Positions 46,313 to 57,345 of a DNA stretch of 64,000 nucleotides are shown piece after piece. Below the pieces are notes generated by a model. The model saw nothing but the letters and a program-made list of their open reading frames with translations, did not search any database and was not told where the DNA came from. The stretch covers positions 563,507-627,506 of the forward strand of contig JAJEKB010020795.1 of the NCBI GenBank assembly GCA_022393335.1. Reading direction: 5' to 3'. The position numbers and the translations under genes are program-made. The stretch comes from Macrotrachela quadricornifera. Taxonomy: Eukaryota > Rotifera > Eurotatoria > Philodinida > Philodinidae. Each line of letters begins with the position of its first letter. Position 1 is the first letter of the stretch.

Positions 46313-47362
46313 ATGTTTTCATCTGACAGTTACGATATTAGACTTCTTACAAATATTCCCATCTATCTTCAACAATATGTGGCTACTATTTTTTATATTA
46401 TGGGTAATGTTGGAAATTTATTAAGTATATTGATATTTTTTAAAAAATCTTGGAGAAAAAATGTTTGTGTATTCTATTTTAATATCTGTCTTTTTAACAG
46501 TATAATTTTTATTAATTCAACTTTACTTGGATCTATTTTTACTTTTGGTTTTAATATTAATGCACAAAATTCTAATGTTATTTTATGTAAACTTTTTTAT
46601 TATGTATCTTATCTTAGTTCAACATATTATCCAATTATTCTCATTCTTGCATTTATTGATCGTTTATTAATATCATCACAAAATGTTGATACACGTTTAT
46701 ATAGTTCAAAACGTTTAGCTTATTTTTCTTCTGTTACAAGTATATGTATATGGACTATATTTTCTTTTCATATACTTATTAAAGTTAATATTCAAGAAAC
46801 TTATCCTAATGTTTTTATTTGTTATTATGATCTTTCTGCATTTTATTTGGATTTTGTTTCATATTCGAGTTTAGTTTTAGGAATTATTGAACCATTAATT
46901 ATGTTTATTTTATCAATTATTGCATTTAAAAATGTTCGACGTATTCGATCTATTCCACGTCAACAACAACGACATCAAATTCATTCAATGACAAAAAAAG
47001 ATTTTCAATTACTTCGTTGTTTATATATTCATAATATTGTTTATATTATCTGTAGTATTGTAGTAGCTGCAAGTTTAGTCTATAGTACAACATCAAGATA
47101 TCAAACACGAACACCATTAGAACAAGCTTTAGATTCATTTTTAAGCAGTTTTGGTGCTTTTCTTCATTATATTCCTTATTGTGCAAGTTTTTTCATATTT
47201 ACCAGTGTATCAAAAGCTTTTCGGCAAGAACTAAAACGATTTATATACAAAATATGTAATAAGGATTTGACAACAATACAAGAAGAAGAAAACAATCAAC
47301 AATATACAAGAAATAACAAGAGAGAATTAAATAATGTTATTAGTACTATTATTTTACATTAG
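46313..47362 (+). CDS. Rhodopsin-like GPCR (7TM), single exon
   Basis: 349 residues with seven hydrophobic segments. TM1 is around YVATIFYIMGNVGNLLSILI, with the G-N-V/x-x-N motif of class A receptors. TM2 lies around FYFNICLFNSIIF. TM3 ends LAFIDRLLISS, where IDR replaces DRY. TM5 includes SLVLGIIEPLIMFIL. TM6 contains LYIHNIVYIICSIVV after a basic loop (RRIRSIPRQQQRHQ). TM7 HYIPYCASFFIFTSV lacks a canonical NPxxY, and a short helix-8-like SKAFRQELKRF follows. Cys residues before TM3 (VILCKLF) and in loop 2 (VFICYY) could form the usual disulphide. It belongs to the peptide-type, intron-less GPCR families expanded in bdelloids; ligand unknown. No lesions. Confidence 0.85.
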   Translation: MFSSDSYDIRLLTNIPIYLQQYVATIFYIMGNVGNLLSILIFFKKSWRKNVCVFYFNICLFNSIIFINSTLLGSIFTFGFNINAQNSNVILCKLFYYVSYLSSTYYPIILILAFIDRLLISSQNVDTRLYSSKRLAYFSSVTSICIWTIFSFHILIKVNIQETYPNVFICYYDLSAFYLDFVSYSSLVLGIIEPLIMFILSIIAFKNVRRIRSIPRQQQRHQIHSMTKKDFQLLRCLYIHNIVYIICSIVVAASLVYSTTSRYQTRTPLEQALDSFLSSFGAFLHYIPYCASFFIFTSVSKAFRQELKRFIYKICNKDLTTIQEEENNQQYTRNNKRELNNVISTIILH

Positions 47363-47780
47363 ATGTTGTTTTTGTAAAAATTTTTGTTCTCAAATTCTAT
47401 GTTTAATAAACTAAATAATTATATAATACTTGCAATAATATATAATCCTCTTATACAAGGTGTTCCAAAAGGCATCATATAAAATAATTCTGTCCTAAAT
47501 CAACTATTTTATACAAGTAATATCTTAAGAATCTAGCAAATCGTTTCAATATTTTAACAGTACGATATTGAAAAGTTTCCAATAGCTATAAAAGTCTGTT
47601 TTATTCGATGAATGAAATAGATTTCTTTATTGAGTTTTCAAAAAATATTTGTTTTTTCTAGTGAGATTACAATTTAATGAATAAAAGTAATAGAATTAAA
47701 ACATATTCAATGATAATATTGGAGTGTATTCTTTGCTACCTGATTTGCCATTTGAAAAAATAGAATTGCAATTATGTTAG
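47363..47780. other. Spacer
   Basis: AT-rich. Near 47458 acaaggtgttccaaaaggcatca resembles a mariner-type terminus, but I found no partner. Confidence 0.4.
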
Positions 47781-48274
47781 ACTAGCGGTGGTACCCAGCT
47801 TTGCTCGGAAAATCTCCATACTGGAAACTTACCATATTAGAAATCGACAGAAGATGTATAGAAGGCTTACTTAAGACCTTTTCATCTATTATTACTACAT
47901 GTCCTGCCGTGTATACACTTACATTCATTTTTTAACCGGCTAATTCAGCAAATACTGTGAGGATATGACTGTCTTTCTCTTAACTCACGCGTACTGTCAT
48001 ACTTCACATCACCGCCCAATGCCGAAACAGTGACACCAAGAGGTGGATATTTCAACAATGGTAGCAAATATCCTGAAGCTTTTGAAAGATTGAGAAAAAT
48101 TGCAACGTATCATAACCTGCGTGAAATTTTAGTCAAACCCTTTCGCCAGTCATCCTGATTTTCCTCGGCATCTAAGAGTATGCCATGAAAAGTTTAGGAC
48201 CCCCAGCTTGTGCGATGTCCACATGCATGAAAAACAGACAGACAAACAAACTTTCTTCTTTATATATATAGATA
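47781..48274 (+). repeat. Dispersed repeat family R1, full-length copy
   Basis: About 495 bp from actagcggtggtacccagct to ctttatatatatagat. A second full copy is at 55978-56479 in the same orientation, and a truncated inverted copy is at 9540-9780. It has no ORF. Ends tatatagat and actagcg recur across copies. This type of end resembles the 3' portions of widespread invertebrate non-autonomous elements; class not determined. Confidence 0.85.
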
Positions 48275-48341
48275 AATAGCACGAAACGCGTCAGTAAAAT
48301 CAAAAATTCTGCATTTATTTGAAAAAATTATTTAATTGATT

Positions 48342-49319
48342 CAGGAACATAGCCAGAGTTTCTCTAAGAGGTGTATACAAAGCACGTAAATATTATCCGA
48401 CCATCTCTGTTTTGACTGATAGAAGATTGACATAGTTAATTATGAATTCAGTTAACGTTCTGGTTATTTTGTCATCAGTTTCTAATTATGTATCCAACAG
48501 AAAATATTTTATAAGCATAGTTTCAGATTTTATTGACAAAAAAAAGAATACAAAAGCAAATATTTATTCAAGTTGAAATTAAACTAGAGAACATAAATTT
48601 TGTTCATTAGCTAGTAAATTTGATTTGCCGTTGGTCTTAGGAAAAATATCAACAATACCTTCCACATTAAAACTGTTATGTATGTCACAATGAACATGAA
48701 TCAGAGCAAGATCGCTCAAGCGTTTATCACCAATACTGTTTCGAAGTGTTGTTTTTATTGTTTTCATCGTAGAAGATGATCTTTCTGTTGTTGCAACAGC
48801 CACTGCTAGTATTGCAAACGTTTCGAACAAATGATTTAAATCAGCATAAAATGATTCAATACGAAGAAGTACATTTAAAGTAGAAATAATATTTGATGGT
48901 CGTTCATCTTAGAGGGTTTTTCCGTTTATGTTGCCAAAGTTCAAACGCAACTTTAACAACATTAAAATTGTTTGATGGTTAACCACTGTCATATGATTCA
49001 AATATATCCTTCACGCCCATTAATGTTTTATTAAGGATACTTGAAGGCAATAAATTAATAATATGAATTATATTTTCTTAATGTTTATCAAACTTTTCAT
49101 CTGATTCCGATAATGTTGTTTCAATAAACGTTTTATAATCTTGTTCTTATATTTGACGAGAAAATGCGCCAAATTAAATTGTTTACTCATCTAAACCAGT
49201 GTTAAATCAAAATAAACATATCACTCTTATAATATATAGTTTTACTAAAAATCTAACCAGACCAAAACTGTGTTACGGGGGGGGGGTTGCCTCTAGGCCC
49301 TACTCTGAATACGTCCTAG
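48342..49319 (-). mobile_element. Internally deleted hAT element
   Basis: The minus strand keeps the hAT C-terminal dimerisation region: FETFAILAVAVATTERSSST, then MKTIKTTLRNSIGDKRLSDL. Upstream are RPSNIISTLNVLLRIESFY and, in another frame, NVVKVAFELWQHKRK. Both ends look like hAT termini: caggaacatagccaga at 48342, and on the minus strand ctaggacgtattcagagtag at the other end near 49319. Only about 1 kb is left, so most of the catalytic domain is gone. A run of ten G lies beside the right end (49277-49286). Confidence 0.75.
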
Positions 49320-49894
49320 ATTGATTCTTGAAAGAAAATCGATTGCTAAAAAGCAAGAGTTCAAACCTAGCACATTAGTTTATCTTTTCGTCAAAAAATA
49401 GATTAATCTATTTTTCAATTAATGAAGCAGTTTCAAAAGATTTTATTGTGATACTCCTAATCATCACTAATCAATGTACAAACACATATGGCTTTGTCAC
49501 TCATGAAAAATGAAATTTTTTCTTTCTGATACTTGTGGGCGACGCCACGCACAAAAATCGTAAGTGTCGTTTTTCATTGAATAAACTGGAAAAGAGTAAT
49601 CCGGAATGATTCGTTATTCGAACCTGATACAAATGAATCGATTCTATGATGGCCTCTAAAACGGCCTTGTGCACATTCCTCCTCCTCCTTTGTCACAATG
49701 ACAAAGCTACAAAAGATAAGGACAAAGTACGAAAGGATTAAACATTACGTATACAACATGCATTTGACCAGGCTGTTAATAGATAACGTCATACGCAATG
49801 ACAAAATATTTTTGCATCGGACGAATGACACAAGCACAAATGTTATATTATATAAAGAGTAATGTTTTTTGTCCATGTCATATCATAATCAAAA
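49320..49894. other. Spacer and P450 upstream region
   Basis: No ORF. Contains a TATA-like element close to the P450 start. Confidence 0.45.
49851..49856 (+). promoter_or_regulatory. TATA-like element before the P450
   Basis: TATAAA 44 nt upstream of the start codon, in attatataaagag. Suggests a core promoter and short leader; unproven in AT-rich DNA. Confidence 0.35.
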
Positions 49895-51397
49895 ATGTAT
49901 TTGATATTACTTATTACAGTATTCACTCTTTATATTCTTTATTCATTTATTAGTAAAGTAAGAAATCTTCCACCAGGTCCACCTGTTTATTCAATTCCAA
50001 TATTTGGTCATTTATTTTATCTTGGTAAACATCCTCAAGAAATTTTAATGAAATGGTGTGAAAATCGTAAAAGTGATATAATTCATTGTTATTTTGGAGG
50101 AAAATTGGTGATTGTATTAAATAATTATTCTTTAATAAGAGAAGCATTTCTTGATGAAAATTATTCAGCACGAGCACAACCATTTATATTTGAAGAACAT
50201 TTTCATGGAAAAGGTTTAACATATGCTGATGGAGAACGTTGGTTAATTCATCGAAAATTTGCAATGGATACATTAAAAAAATTTGGTATGGGAAAATATT
50301 TTTTACAAGATACTATTTTAGATGAAATTAAAGATGTTTTTCAATGTATTGATAAACAAGAAGAAAAATCAGTTGATATTAAAGGTTTATTAACACATGC
50401 TCTTTCAAATATTATTTGTGGTTTTGCATTTGGACAACGTTTTTCACATAATAATCAAGAATTTCGTCATATTGTCAGTTTAATTGAAGAATTATTTACA
50501 CTTGGATCTCATGATTCATGGATAACCATATTTCCTTTACTTAGATTTATACCAATAAAATCATTAAGAGGAAATTATAAACAATTTTCAAAAAATTTTA
50601 AACAAATATTTGCATTTGCTAAACAACTTGTTGAAAATCATAATCCAAATATAAATGATAATGATGAAGCAACAGATTATATTGATGAATTTTTAAAACA
50701 AGCAAATAATGATAAATTATTGAAGAAAACAAATTCTACATTTGATATGGATCAATTAACAACATCAATTACAAATTTATTTATTGGTGGAACAGAAACA
50801 ACATCAACAACATTACGTTGGGCATTTATCTATATGATTGAAAATCCTGAAATATTAGAAAAATGTCAACAAGAAATTGATGATTATATGTCAACTAAAA
50901 ATGATCAATCATTTGTTAAAATAGAAGATAAACAATATTTAGTTTATACAACAGCAACTATTTTTGAAATTCAACGTTGTGGAAATATAGCAACATTAGG
51001 TGGAAGTACAATGCATAGAAATTTACAAGCTACAACACTTAATGGTTATAATATACCAAAAGATTCTTATGTAGCTGCAAACTTTTATGCTGTTCATGTT
51101 GATCATCGACAATTTCCTAATCCATATCAATTTGATCCAACAAGATTTTTATCAAATGATCAAAAATCAATTCGACGTCCTGCAGGATTTATTCCATTTT
51201 CAATTGGAAAAAAATCTTGTCCTGGTGAATCTCTAGCAAATATGGAACTTTTTCTTTTCTTTAGCAATATGATTCGACAATACAATTTTCATGTTGCAAA
51301 TAAGGACGAACAAATCGATTCAAGAAAATTTTATCACACAAGTTTAACGCGTGCACCTTTTGATTATGAAATCTCATTTGTTAAAAGATCATTTTAA
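49895..51397 (+). CDS. Cytochrome P450 (CYP2-clan-like), single exon
   Basis: 500 residues, the usual length for a microsomal P450. An N-terminal membrane anchor (YLILLITVFTLYILYSFIS) is followed by the proline hinge NLPPGPP. Helix C has ERWLIHRKF (W-x3-R). Helix I has IGGTETTSTT near residue 297, giving the oxygen-activating Gly-Thr region. The K-helix E-x-x-R is EIQR at about 358. Then come FDPTRFLSND (PERF region) and the haem loop PFSIGKKSCPGESLANME, with the Cys ligand at residue 442. All essential motifs are intact, so it should be an active ER monooxygenase; the substrate cannot be told. No introns and no lesions. Confidence 0.93.
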   Translation: MYLILLITVFTLYILYSFISKVRNLPPGPPVYSIPIFGHLFYLGKHPQEILMKWCENRKSDIIHCYFGGKLVIVLNNYSLIREAFLDENYSARAQPFIFEEHFHGKGLTYADGERWLIHRKFAMDTLKKFGMGKYFLQDTILDEIKDVFQCIDKQEEKSVDIKGLLTHALSNIICGFAFGQRFSHNNQEFRHIVSLIEELFTLGSHDSWITIFPLLRFIPIKSLRGNYKQFSKNFKQIFAFAKQLVENHNPNINDNDEATDYIDEFLKQANNDKLLKKTNSTFDMDQLTTSITNLFIGGTETTSTTLRWAFIYMIENPEILEKCQQEIDDYMSTKNDQSFVKIEDKQYLVYTTATIFEIQRCGNIATLGGSTMHRNLQATTLNGYNIPKDSYVAANFYAVHVDHRQFPNPYQFDPTRFLSNDQKSIRRPAGFIPFSIGKKSCPGESLANMELFLFFSNMIRQYNFHVANKDEQIDSRKFYHTSLTRAPFDYEISFVKRSF

Positions 51398-52030
51398 ATA
51401 AAAATAAATGTAAAGGTTTTTTTTATACTCATACTCGTCTTCTTTTAAAAACTAATGCTTCGTGCAATTCATCTCATAGAAAGATAACATCAATGTGAAC
51501 GAGTACTATTGCTATGATCGAAGAAATTATTGTTTTTTATTATGTGTTATGAGTCAAAATGTAACACTCAGAAAGGCTTACATCACATAATAATTGAAAA
51601 TAATATTCAGTTTTAAGCTAGATTTTTTATGTGAAATACACAATTCATTGTTACCCAGGACGAATAATCCGAAGATTGGATCCCGTCGAATCCAACTGTC
51701 GCAAAATGTTGGAAACTATCGGGTCCGATGGGATCCCACTGATATTTCTATGATGCACTACAATTACCTCCAACATGGAGGCTTCTCGTTTCATATCCCT
51801 ATATTTTAAATTCTAATAGTCACGCTGCTGATCAATCTCTCCAAATTGATCAGCATCATCGCACAGTATTTGTGCTTCAAAAAAATAAAATAACTAAAAT
51901 TTGCACACATGAATTATACTTACTTTATTGTTAGGTATTAATAATACTCTGAACTAAAAAAATATTATCTTTATAATAACAAATTATACTTACTTTAGTT
52001 TTGAATAATAATAATCTGAAACAATAAAAA
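51398..52030. other. Spacer downstream of P450
   Basis: AT-rich. A stretch at 51650-51790 is less AT-rich and has a 71-codon frame without recognisable content. Confidence 0.4.
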
Positions 52031-52811
52031 TATTATTCCCTCGACTGAAGGGAGCGTCATACGAAAAAAAATAGTTTGTTTGCTTGTCGCAGGTCAAAAA
52101 AACATCGGGGTTAAAAAAACATATGCTTAGAACTTCTATATATATAGGTTTTTTCTAACTTTTCCTAAAACTTTGCTAGGGAATATCAATGCGCAGTAAC
52201 CCAAAATTGAAGTCAGAATTTAGATCTGACTGACCACTGGTCCGCAAAAAATGGACCAATCAGTAATCAGCTTTTTTATATTACGGTTTTCTGGACTTTT
52301 GATAAAAGTTTATTATTGTTTATCGATTCCCAGGAATCCAAAACTGAAGACAGATTTTAGATCTGACTGACTACTGGTCAGCAAAAATGGACCAATCAGA
52401 AATCAGCTTTTTTCCCTCGAATGAAGGAGGGTCATATGAAAAAAGATAGTTTGCTTGCTTGTTTGTCGTCGGGATCAAAGGTCAAAAAAACATGTTCTTA
52501 GAAAAATCTCTCCAAGAATCAAACTTCACGCTCGACTCAACGCTTAAGGTCTGACCAAAGGTTTTTGGGGTCAGGGAATCGAATGACACTATCACTTTTC
52601 GAATTTTTCCAAATAATTTTTTTTTCTAAAAAAAGGCTTTGTTTAAGAAAATAACCATTTTTTATTCCCTCGACTGAAGGGAAGGTGATACGGAAAAAAG
52701 TGAAATGCGTTTGTGTCAGGGGTCAAAAAAACATCGAGTTAAAAAAAACTAAAAGACCACAAAAATTAAAAATTAACCTTTCGAGAAAGGTTTTTGGTAT
52801 TGAGGTATGAT

Positions 52812-53120
52812 ACTTGATCAACCCCATTGTTCATTGTGGTGGTACCTGAATTGATCAATTGATGTTAGGAATTGATGAGGTTTGGTATTTTTTCTGGGAA
52901 ACATGCAATTTTTGACGAATTGGTGTTTTCACCATAGTGTGTGATGAACACCATTGCTTATGGTGGTGGTATATGAATTGATCAATTGATATTAGGAATT
53001 CGTGAGGTTTGATATTTTCCATCGAAAAGATGTGTTTTTTCACGAATTAAGGTTTTCACCATGGTCTGTGATGAACACCATTGCTCATTGTGGTGGTACC
53101 TGAAGTGATCAATGGAGGTA
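52812..53120 (+). repeat. Tandem repeat, period about 128 bp, 2.4 units
   Basis: Units start near 52812, 52943 and 53070. They share gatgaacaccattgctcat, gtggtggtacctgaattgat, caattgatgttaggaatt and ggttttcaccatgg. The third unit is cut off after gtgatcaatgg. Confidence 0.85.
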
Positions 53121-53851
53121 TATGGTAGTGTTAACTTCGTTAGAAGCGTTTATTCCCTCCACAGAGGTGACGACCATAGAAAAAAACTAAAATGAGTTTC
53201 TGTGTTTGTCGCTGGTCGCAGGTCAAAAGCGTGATCTGAAAAATATTTGTTTAACGCAAAGGTGTTCGAGGTTGAGGATTCCGAATCTGACATTAGTTTT
53301 TCAAAAGGTTTTGAGGTTAATATTTTTTCATAAAGGATACTCCCTCGACTGATGGGAGAGTCATATGTAAAAAAAGTTTGCTTGCTTGCTTGCTTGTCAT
53401 CGGGATCAAAGGTAAAAAAAAACCTGTTCTTAGAAAAACCAATCGAAGAATCGCAACTTTAAGGTCAACTCGACGCCTCACGTTTGACCAAAGTTTTTCA
53501 GAATCGAGGAATTGTGTGGCATATTAATATTTGGAAATTTCCAAAAGAGTTTCTTACGTCAGAAAAAGGTTTTTAAAGAAAATGATTTTTTTGTATGAAG
53601 TTTGACCAAAAATTCTTCTGGGTCAGGGAATCAAATCGCATTATTAGTTTTTTAAAACTTTTTTGAGATTAATGTTTTTACACAAAGGACAGATTTTTTT
53701 ACAAAAGACATTTTTTTATAAAATTTAATGAAAAGTAATTGAAGTCGAGGACTTCAATCGACTTTACTTGCTGTTATATTATTTTCCTATAAAACTAGAA
53801 AGCTGAATTGTAGAAAAATAGTTGTCAGTTGAAAAAAAGTTTGATACATGA

Positions 53852-53892
53852 AACGGCTAGCACTGAGTGGCGCCGACGAACAACTAGCCGTT
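53852..53892. repeat. GC-rich palindrome P1
   Basis: Outer stem aacggctag/ctagccgtt flanks gagtggcgccgacgaac. Same motif as P2 and P3 but without the inner insert. Confidence 0.8.
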
Positions 53893-54174
53893 CTCTCTAA
53901 TAGGTACAAAAGTTGTGTTTCAAAAAAGACTTAAAGGACTATGAGTTTTTATGGAACGCATTATCTCGGAGTTGCAATCGTGATCGGAATTGAGCGGAGT
54001 ACTGGGCTACCAAAGAATAGAGAAATAGTTTCGGTGCCTGAAGTTTGGAGAGAATACTGTATTTTAGTTACCTACTCTAAGGAAAATCAGTGAATATTTT
54101 GAGAGGAGCGAATACTGGCAGAATTAAGTAGTTAGAAGGCGAAGCTTCGCTACCCTATAAAGTTTGATACATGT

Positions 54175-54228
54175 AATAGCTAGCCGTGAGTGGCGCCGCG
54201 GAGGGCCGCCGACGAACGACTAGCCGTT
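54175..54228. repeat. GC-rich palindrome P2
   Basis: aatagctag ... ctagccgtt outer stem (one arm diverged), with ccgtgagtggcgcc and gacgaacga as in P3. The inner loop is gcggagggccgcc. The left flank agtttgatacatg is shared with P1. Confidence 0.8.
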
Positions 54229-54526
54229 CCTCTGTAGTTAGGCATAGGAACTGTGCTCCAATAGAGATATAGAAAAATATCTCACAGGATAGTTTGTCGC
54301 ATATTACGTGACATTCGTAGTAACAGTATGAGCAGAATGGCAGCATATTGAAAACGTGCAGTTTTGTCTCAGATGCAAAAGGGGACCGGAGTCATTGTGT
54401 GATACTAGAAGTCAACTGATGGATGCATTCTATGACGATTTGACTAGTTTCTTGAAATAATTGAAATGTGAAAAAGGCAAATGAGAACTATGAATTATCA
54501 CCTGCTCAATGGAGCCTGGCCGGTGG

Positions 54527-54580
54527 AACGGCTAGCCGTGAGTGGCGCCCCATAGGGGCGCCGACGAACGACTAGCCGTT
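54527..54580. repeat. GC-rich palindrome P3
   Basis: Outer stem aacggctag/ctagccgtt and inner stem ggcgcccc/ggggcgcc around cata, so it forms a two-tier hairpin. Flanking gagt and gacgaacga are conserved with P1 and P2. Confidence 0.82.
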
Positions 54581-55134
54581 TCCGTAATTGATTGCGAAAA
54601 TTTTGCTTCAATATAGACTCACATGAATCAGTTGTAAATTGATTCTTAGCAGTTTAGACCAATGTCGTTACTATTAAATGATCGGGATCATACTAAGGAG
54701 CTAAGCCTATAAAATTATGTGTTCTTTAATCAAAATTTCTGTTTCATAAACTGAGAACTAATTGAAAGAGTTTTATATTCTTATGATTCTATATGGAATC
54801 AAGAATAGAAATATCTAACATGATCGGACAAAGTTTGCTTGAATACAGCAATGTAATATTTCTTTGAGAAAAGGGTCAACAAATCCACAGGTTGAGCGGT
54901 ACCTTGTTGAATTTTATTCTGTAATGATAGTTTTAGAATAGTATAAAAATCTTAAATGATACACGTGTTTCTACTTCGTGTTATGTAGAGAATGAAAATG
55001 AAAAATAGAGTAGGGAGAGACATCACAACTTTTCTTGATTCAGTCGAGGGTCAAGTGAGTCGAAGCGACGAACGTTACTTGTTTTATTCAGCTTTCAAAT
55101 ATTGAAAATAACGCAGTGTTGCACGATTTAAAAA

Positions 55135-55520
55135 TTTGTCCCTATTAATGTGATTCTTTTCTAATTGATCCTATAGACGACATAATGATTCTTCAGCTAT
55201 TCGAGTTTTTTTTCGTCATTTTGGTGGAGCTGCTCCTGCTTCATGTCTTTGTCTTTCATTTTATGCTAACAATTCTTTATGTCTGAACATATCAATGCAC
55301 ATGTAAATATCGCTATGAGGTTTCGTAGATCTTTTTTTCCCATCTATTATGATATCCTTCAAGATAATTAACTGTACGAGGATAAAGATTTCGATAGTGA
55401 TTATACATTGCTGGTGGAAATCTACCATTAATACCATATGTTTTATCATGATATTCTAAAAATAAATCGATTTCTTTTTCATATAACAATGGTTTCGTTG
55501 AACAGTGGATACTCATTTGC
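55135..55520 (-). pseudogene. MULE-type transposase (FLYWCH-associated) C-terminal relic
   Basis: The minus strand has YHDKTYGINGRFPPAMYNHY and RTVNYLEGYHNRW. This matches the Y/W-x-x-T-Y-x-G ... FPP-x-x-W-N ... RT-N-N-x-x-E-G-x-H pattern of MULE-like transposase domains found with FLYWCH fingers. After a frameshift it reads KPHSDIYMCIDMFRHKELLA, and then a GAAPPK...RKKTRIAEESLCRL tail with stops. The N-terminal catalytic part is missing. Dead copy. Confidence 0.7.
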
Positions 55521-55977
55521 TTCAGTCATATGGCTTTCTGGTAATAGTGTAATTGCAGCAAAGCTTCTGAGCCAAATACGTAGAGATTCATTGTCTTAAA
55601 AAGATGTTTTTTAATTTAAACAAATAAACTTTTGTAGAAGTGCTTTTTCATAATGAAACAGACATCTTTTTAGCTATATAAATATATTCAAAAAAGTATT
55701 AAATTATTACAAAACTAATACATTTTGCTTTTTATTTTACTCTATCTTCATTGATTATGTTTTCAAAAATCGTATTTAATTCATAAATGTCTATTTTATC
55801 CCTTTTTTTTGAAATAAACTGTAATGAATCGACATAAAAATGAACCTTTATTTTTTTCTTGACCATGATATTTTTTTTTAATATCATATATATCTACCTG
55901 AAGTTTTCTTCTATTAAATAGACCATTCTTAAAAAGATTGATTTCTAAGATACCGTTTATCTATTATATCGATATAT
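55521..55977. other. Spacer
   Basis: AT-rich, nothing recognised. Confidence 0.45.
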
Positions 55978-56479
55978 ACTAGCGATAGTATTTGGCGTAG
56001 CTCGGGAAATTTCCATACTCGAAACTTACCATGTCAGAAAACGACAGGAGATGTATAGAAGATTTGTTTAAGACCTTTTCACCTATTATTACTACATGTC
56101 CCGTCGTGCATACACTTACATTCATTTTGAAATCAGATAATACACCAGATAGTGTGAGGGTGTACCTGTCTTTCTCTTAACTCATGTGTATTGATATACT
56201 TTATACCAACACTCAGTGCAAAAAAGTGACACTAAGAGCTGAATATTCTAACAATGGTGAGAAATGCTCCGAAGTTTTTGAAAGATTGGGCAAAATGGCA
56301 ATGTATCATAACTTGTATGAAATTTCAGCCCAACTGTCTCGCCAGTCATCCTGATCCTCTCTCGATCTCCCTCGGGACCTAAGAGTAATCCATGAAAAGT
56401 TTGGCATCACTAACTCGTGCGATATCCAAATGCATAAAACTAGACAGGCAGACACAATCTCTTCTTTATATATATAGAT
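55978..56479 (+). repeat. Dispersed repeat family R1, second full copy
   Basis: Matches 47781-48274 end to end (actagcg... to ...tatatatagat), including cctattattactacatgtcc and agtcatcctgat blocks. Confidence 0.85.
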
Positions 56480-56789
56480 TATGAGTTATCAGTAATGGAA
56501 TTTTATCTCACTTTTTACTTTCTTTATTCGATAGATATTTTCAATCATACGGTTGCACTTCATCTTATACATTCTATTCGTTTTCTTTCAATTATCATAG
56601 AATGTCGCGTGAACAATAGTAAAAAGCACATGTTTTCATATATGTTACAGAGGAAATTAATATCTAGGGCAATTTAAAATTCCCCTAGCAACAATAGATA
56701 CACCTTTATTTTTATTCACAAGTATTTTATTAATGTAAAAACTATCATTTTATCCGACAAAATTATATAAGTTCAACACTTCCTAACCT

Positions 56790-57345
56790 AACAAAAAATA
56801 ATAGCAATGACATAAATTAAACGGAATTATAGTGGCGTTTTGAGATGGTACTAGACGTTTGCACATGGACATTTTTTTTCTGGGATGACATTTGGTGCAA
56901 CATTTAACGTCCTTTGCTTTGTATGGGCAAGACTTTGTAGCACATTTACGATTGCAATTACATGCTTGCGTAAATGTCATTGTTGGTAGATTTGTTGGAT
57001 CAATACTACGTAAATCAGCAAAATCACATCTTCTCAAATGTAAGAGATCTTGAACACCATATAAAATTGATAAAACACCTTTGATAGTACACAGCTTATA
57101 TATTATACGATCATTTGACGATGAATGAATAAATATTACTTTACAAGGTAAAATTTTAGGTATTGTATTTGTTCGATCAACTCGACCAGTTTGACGATGG
57201 ACAAGATCTTCCAGCTCGTATTCTTATTGTTTAACAGAATTATCATATAATTTTTGTCGTTTAGCGATGGATATGAAGTAATCAGCTTCTGCATCATCTC
57301 GAATTTTTTTATGCGTATGATTAGGTGCATTACAACTTAACCCAT
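56790..57345 (-). pseudogene. Integrase-type element C-terminal relic (KRBA2-like)
   Basis: One minus-strand frame reads KRQKLYDNSVKQ, a TAA stop, then YELEDLVHRQTGRVDRTNT and IPKILPCKVIFIHSSSNDR. Next are YKLCTIKGVLSILYGVQDLL and DLRSIDPTNLPTMTFTQACN. A Cys-rich knuckle (C-x-C-x3-C-x4-C ... CCTKCHP) ends it. The order (vGDlV-like turn, VDRTNT, iLPckVI, YkL-x-T-x-GvL, then Cys-rich tail) is that of integrase-core proteins such as the KRAB-A2/Ginger-like group. The integrase core is absent and there is one in-frame stop. Confidence 0.65.

Larger units (their letters stand above)
52031..55110. repeat. Complex non-coding repeat array
   Basis: About 3 kb without a supported ORF. A motif close to tccctcgactgaaggga, followed by gtcatacg, an A run and ttgcttgctt/cgtcaggtcaaa, recurs in direct orientation near 52034, 52414, 52664, 53152 and 53339. 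A matching inverted block tcagtcgaggg lies at 55040. Direct repeats of about 105 bp (gatctgactgac...gaccaatcag) sit at 52185-52290 and 52325-52430. A tandem repeat of about 128 bp and three GC-rich palindromes are listed separately. The layout resembles non-autonomous Helitron/Helentron-type elements or a decayed satellite; class is not settled. Confidence 0.7.

Noticed and set aside
49277..49286. G10 run as a G-quadruplex or telomere relic
   Set aside because: A single homopolymer beside a hAT end; no repeated G tracts or telomeric units nearby.
54175..54580. Rho-independent terminators
   Set aside because: The GC-rich hairpins lack the following T tract and the genome is eukaryotic.
52031..55110. 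CRISPR-like array
   Set aside because: Repeats are degenerate, unevenly spaced and of several kinds, in a eukaryotic context with no cas genes.
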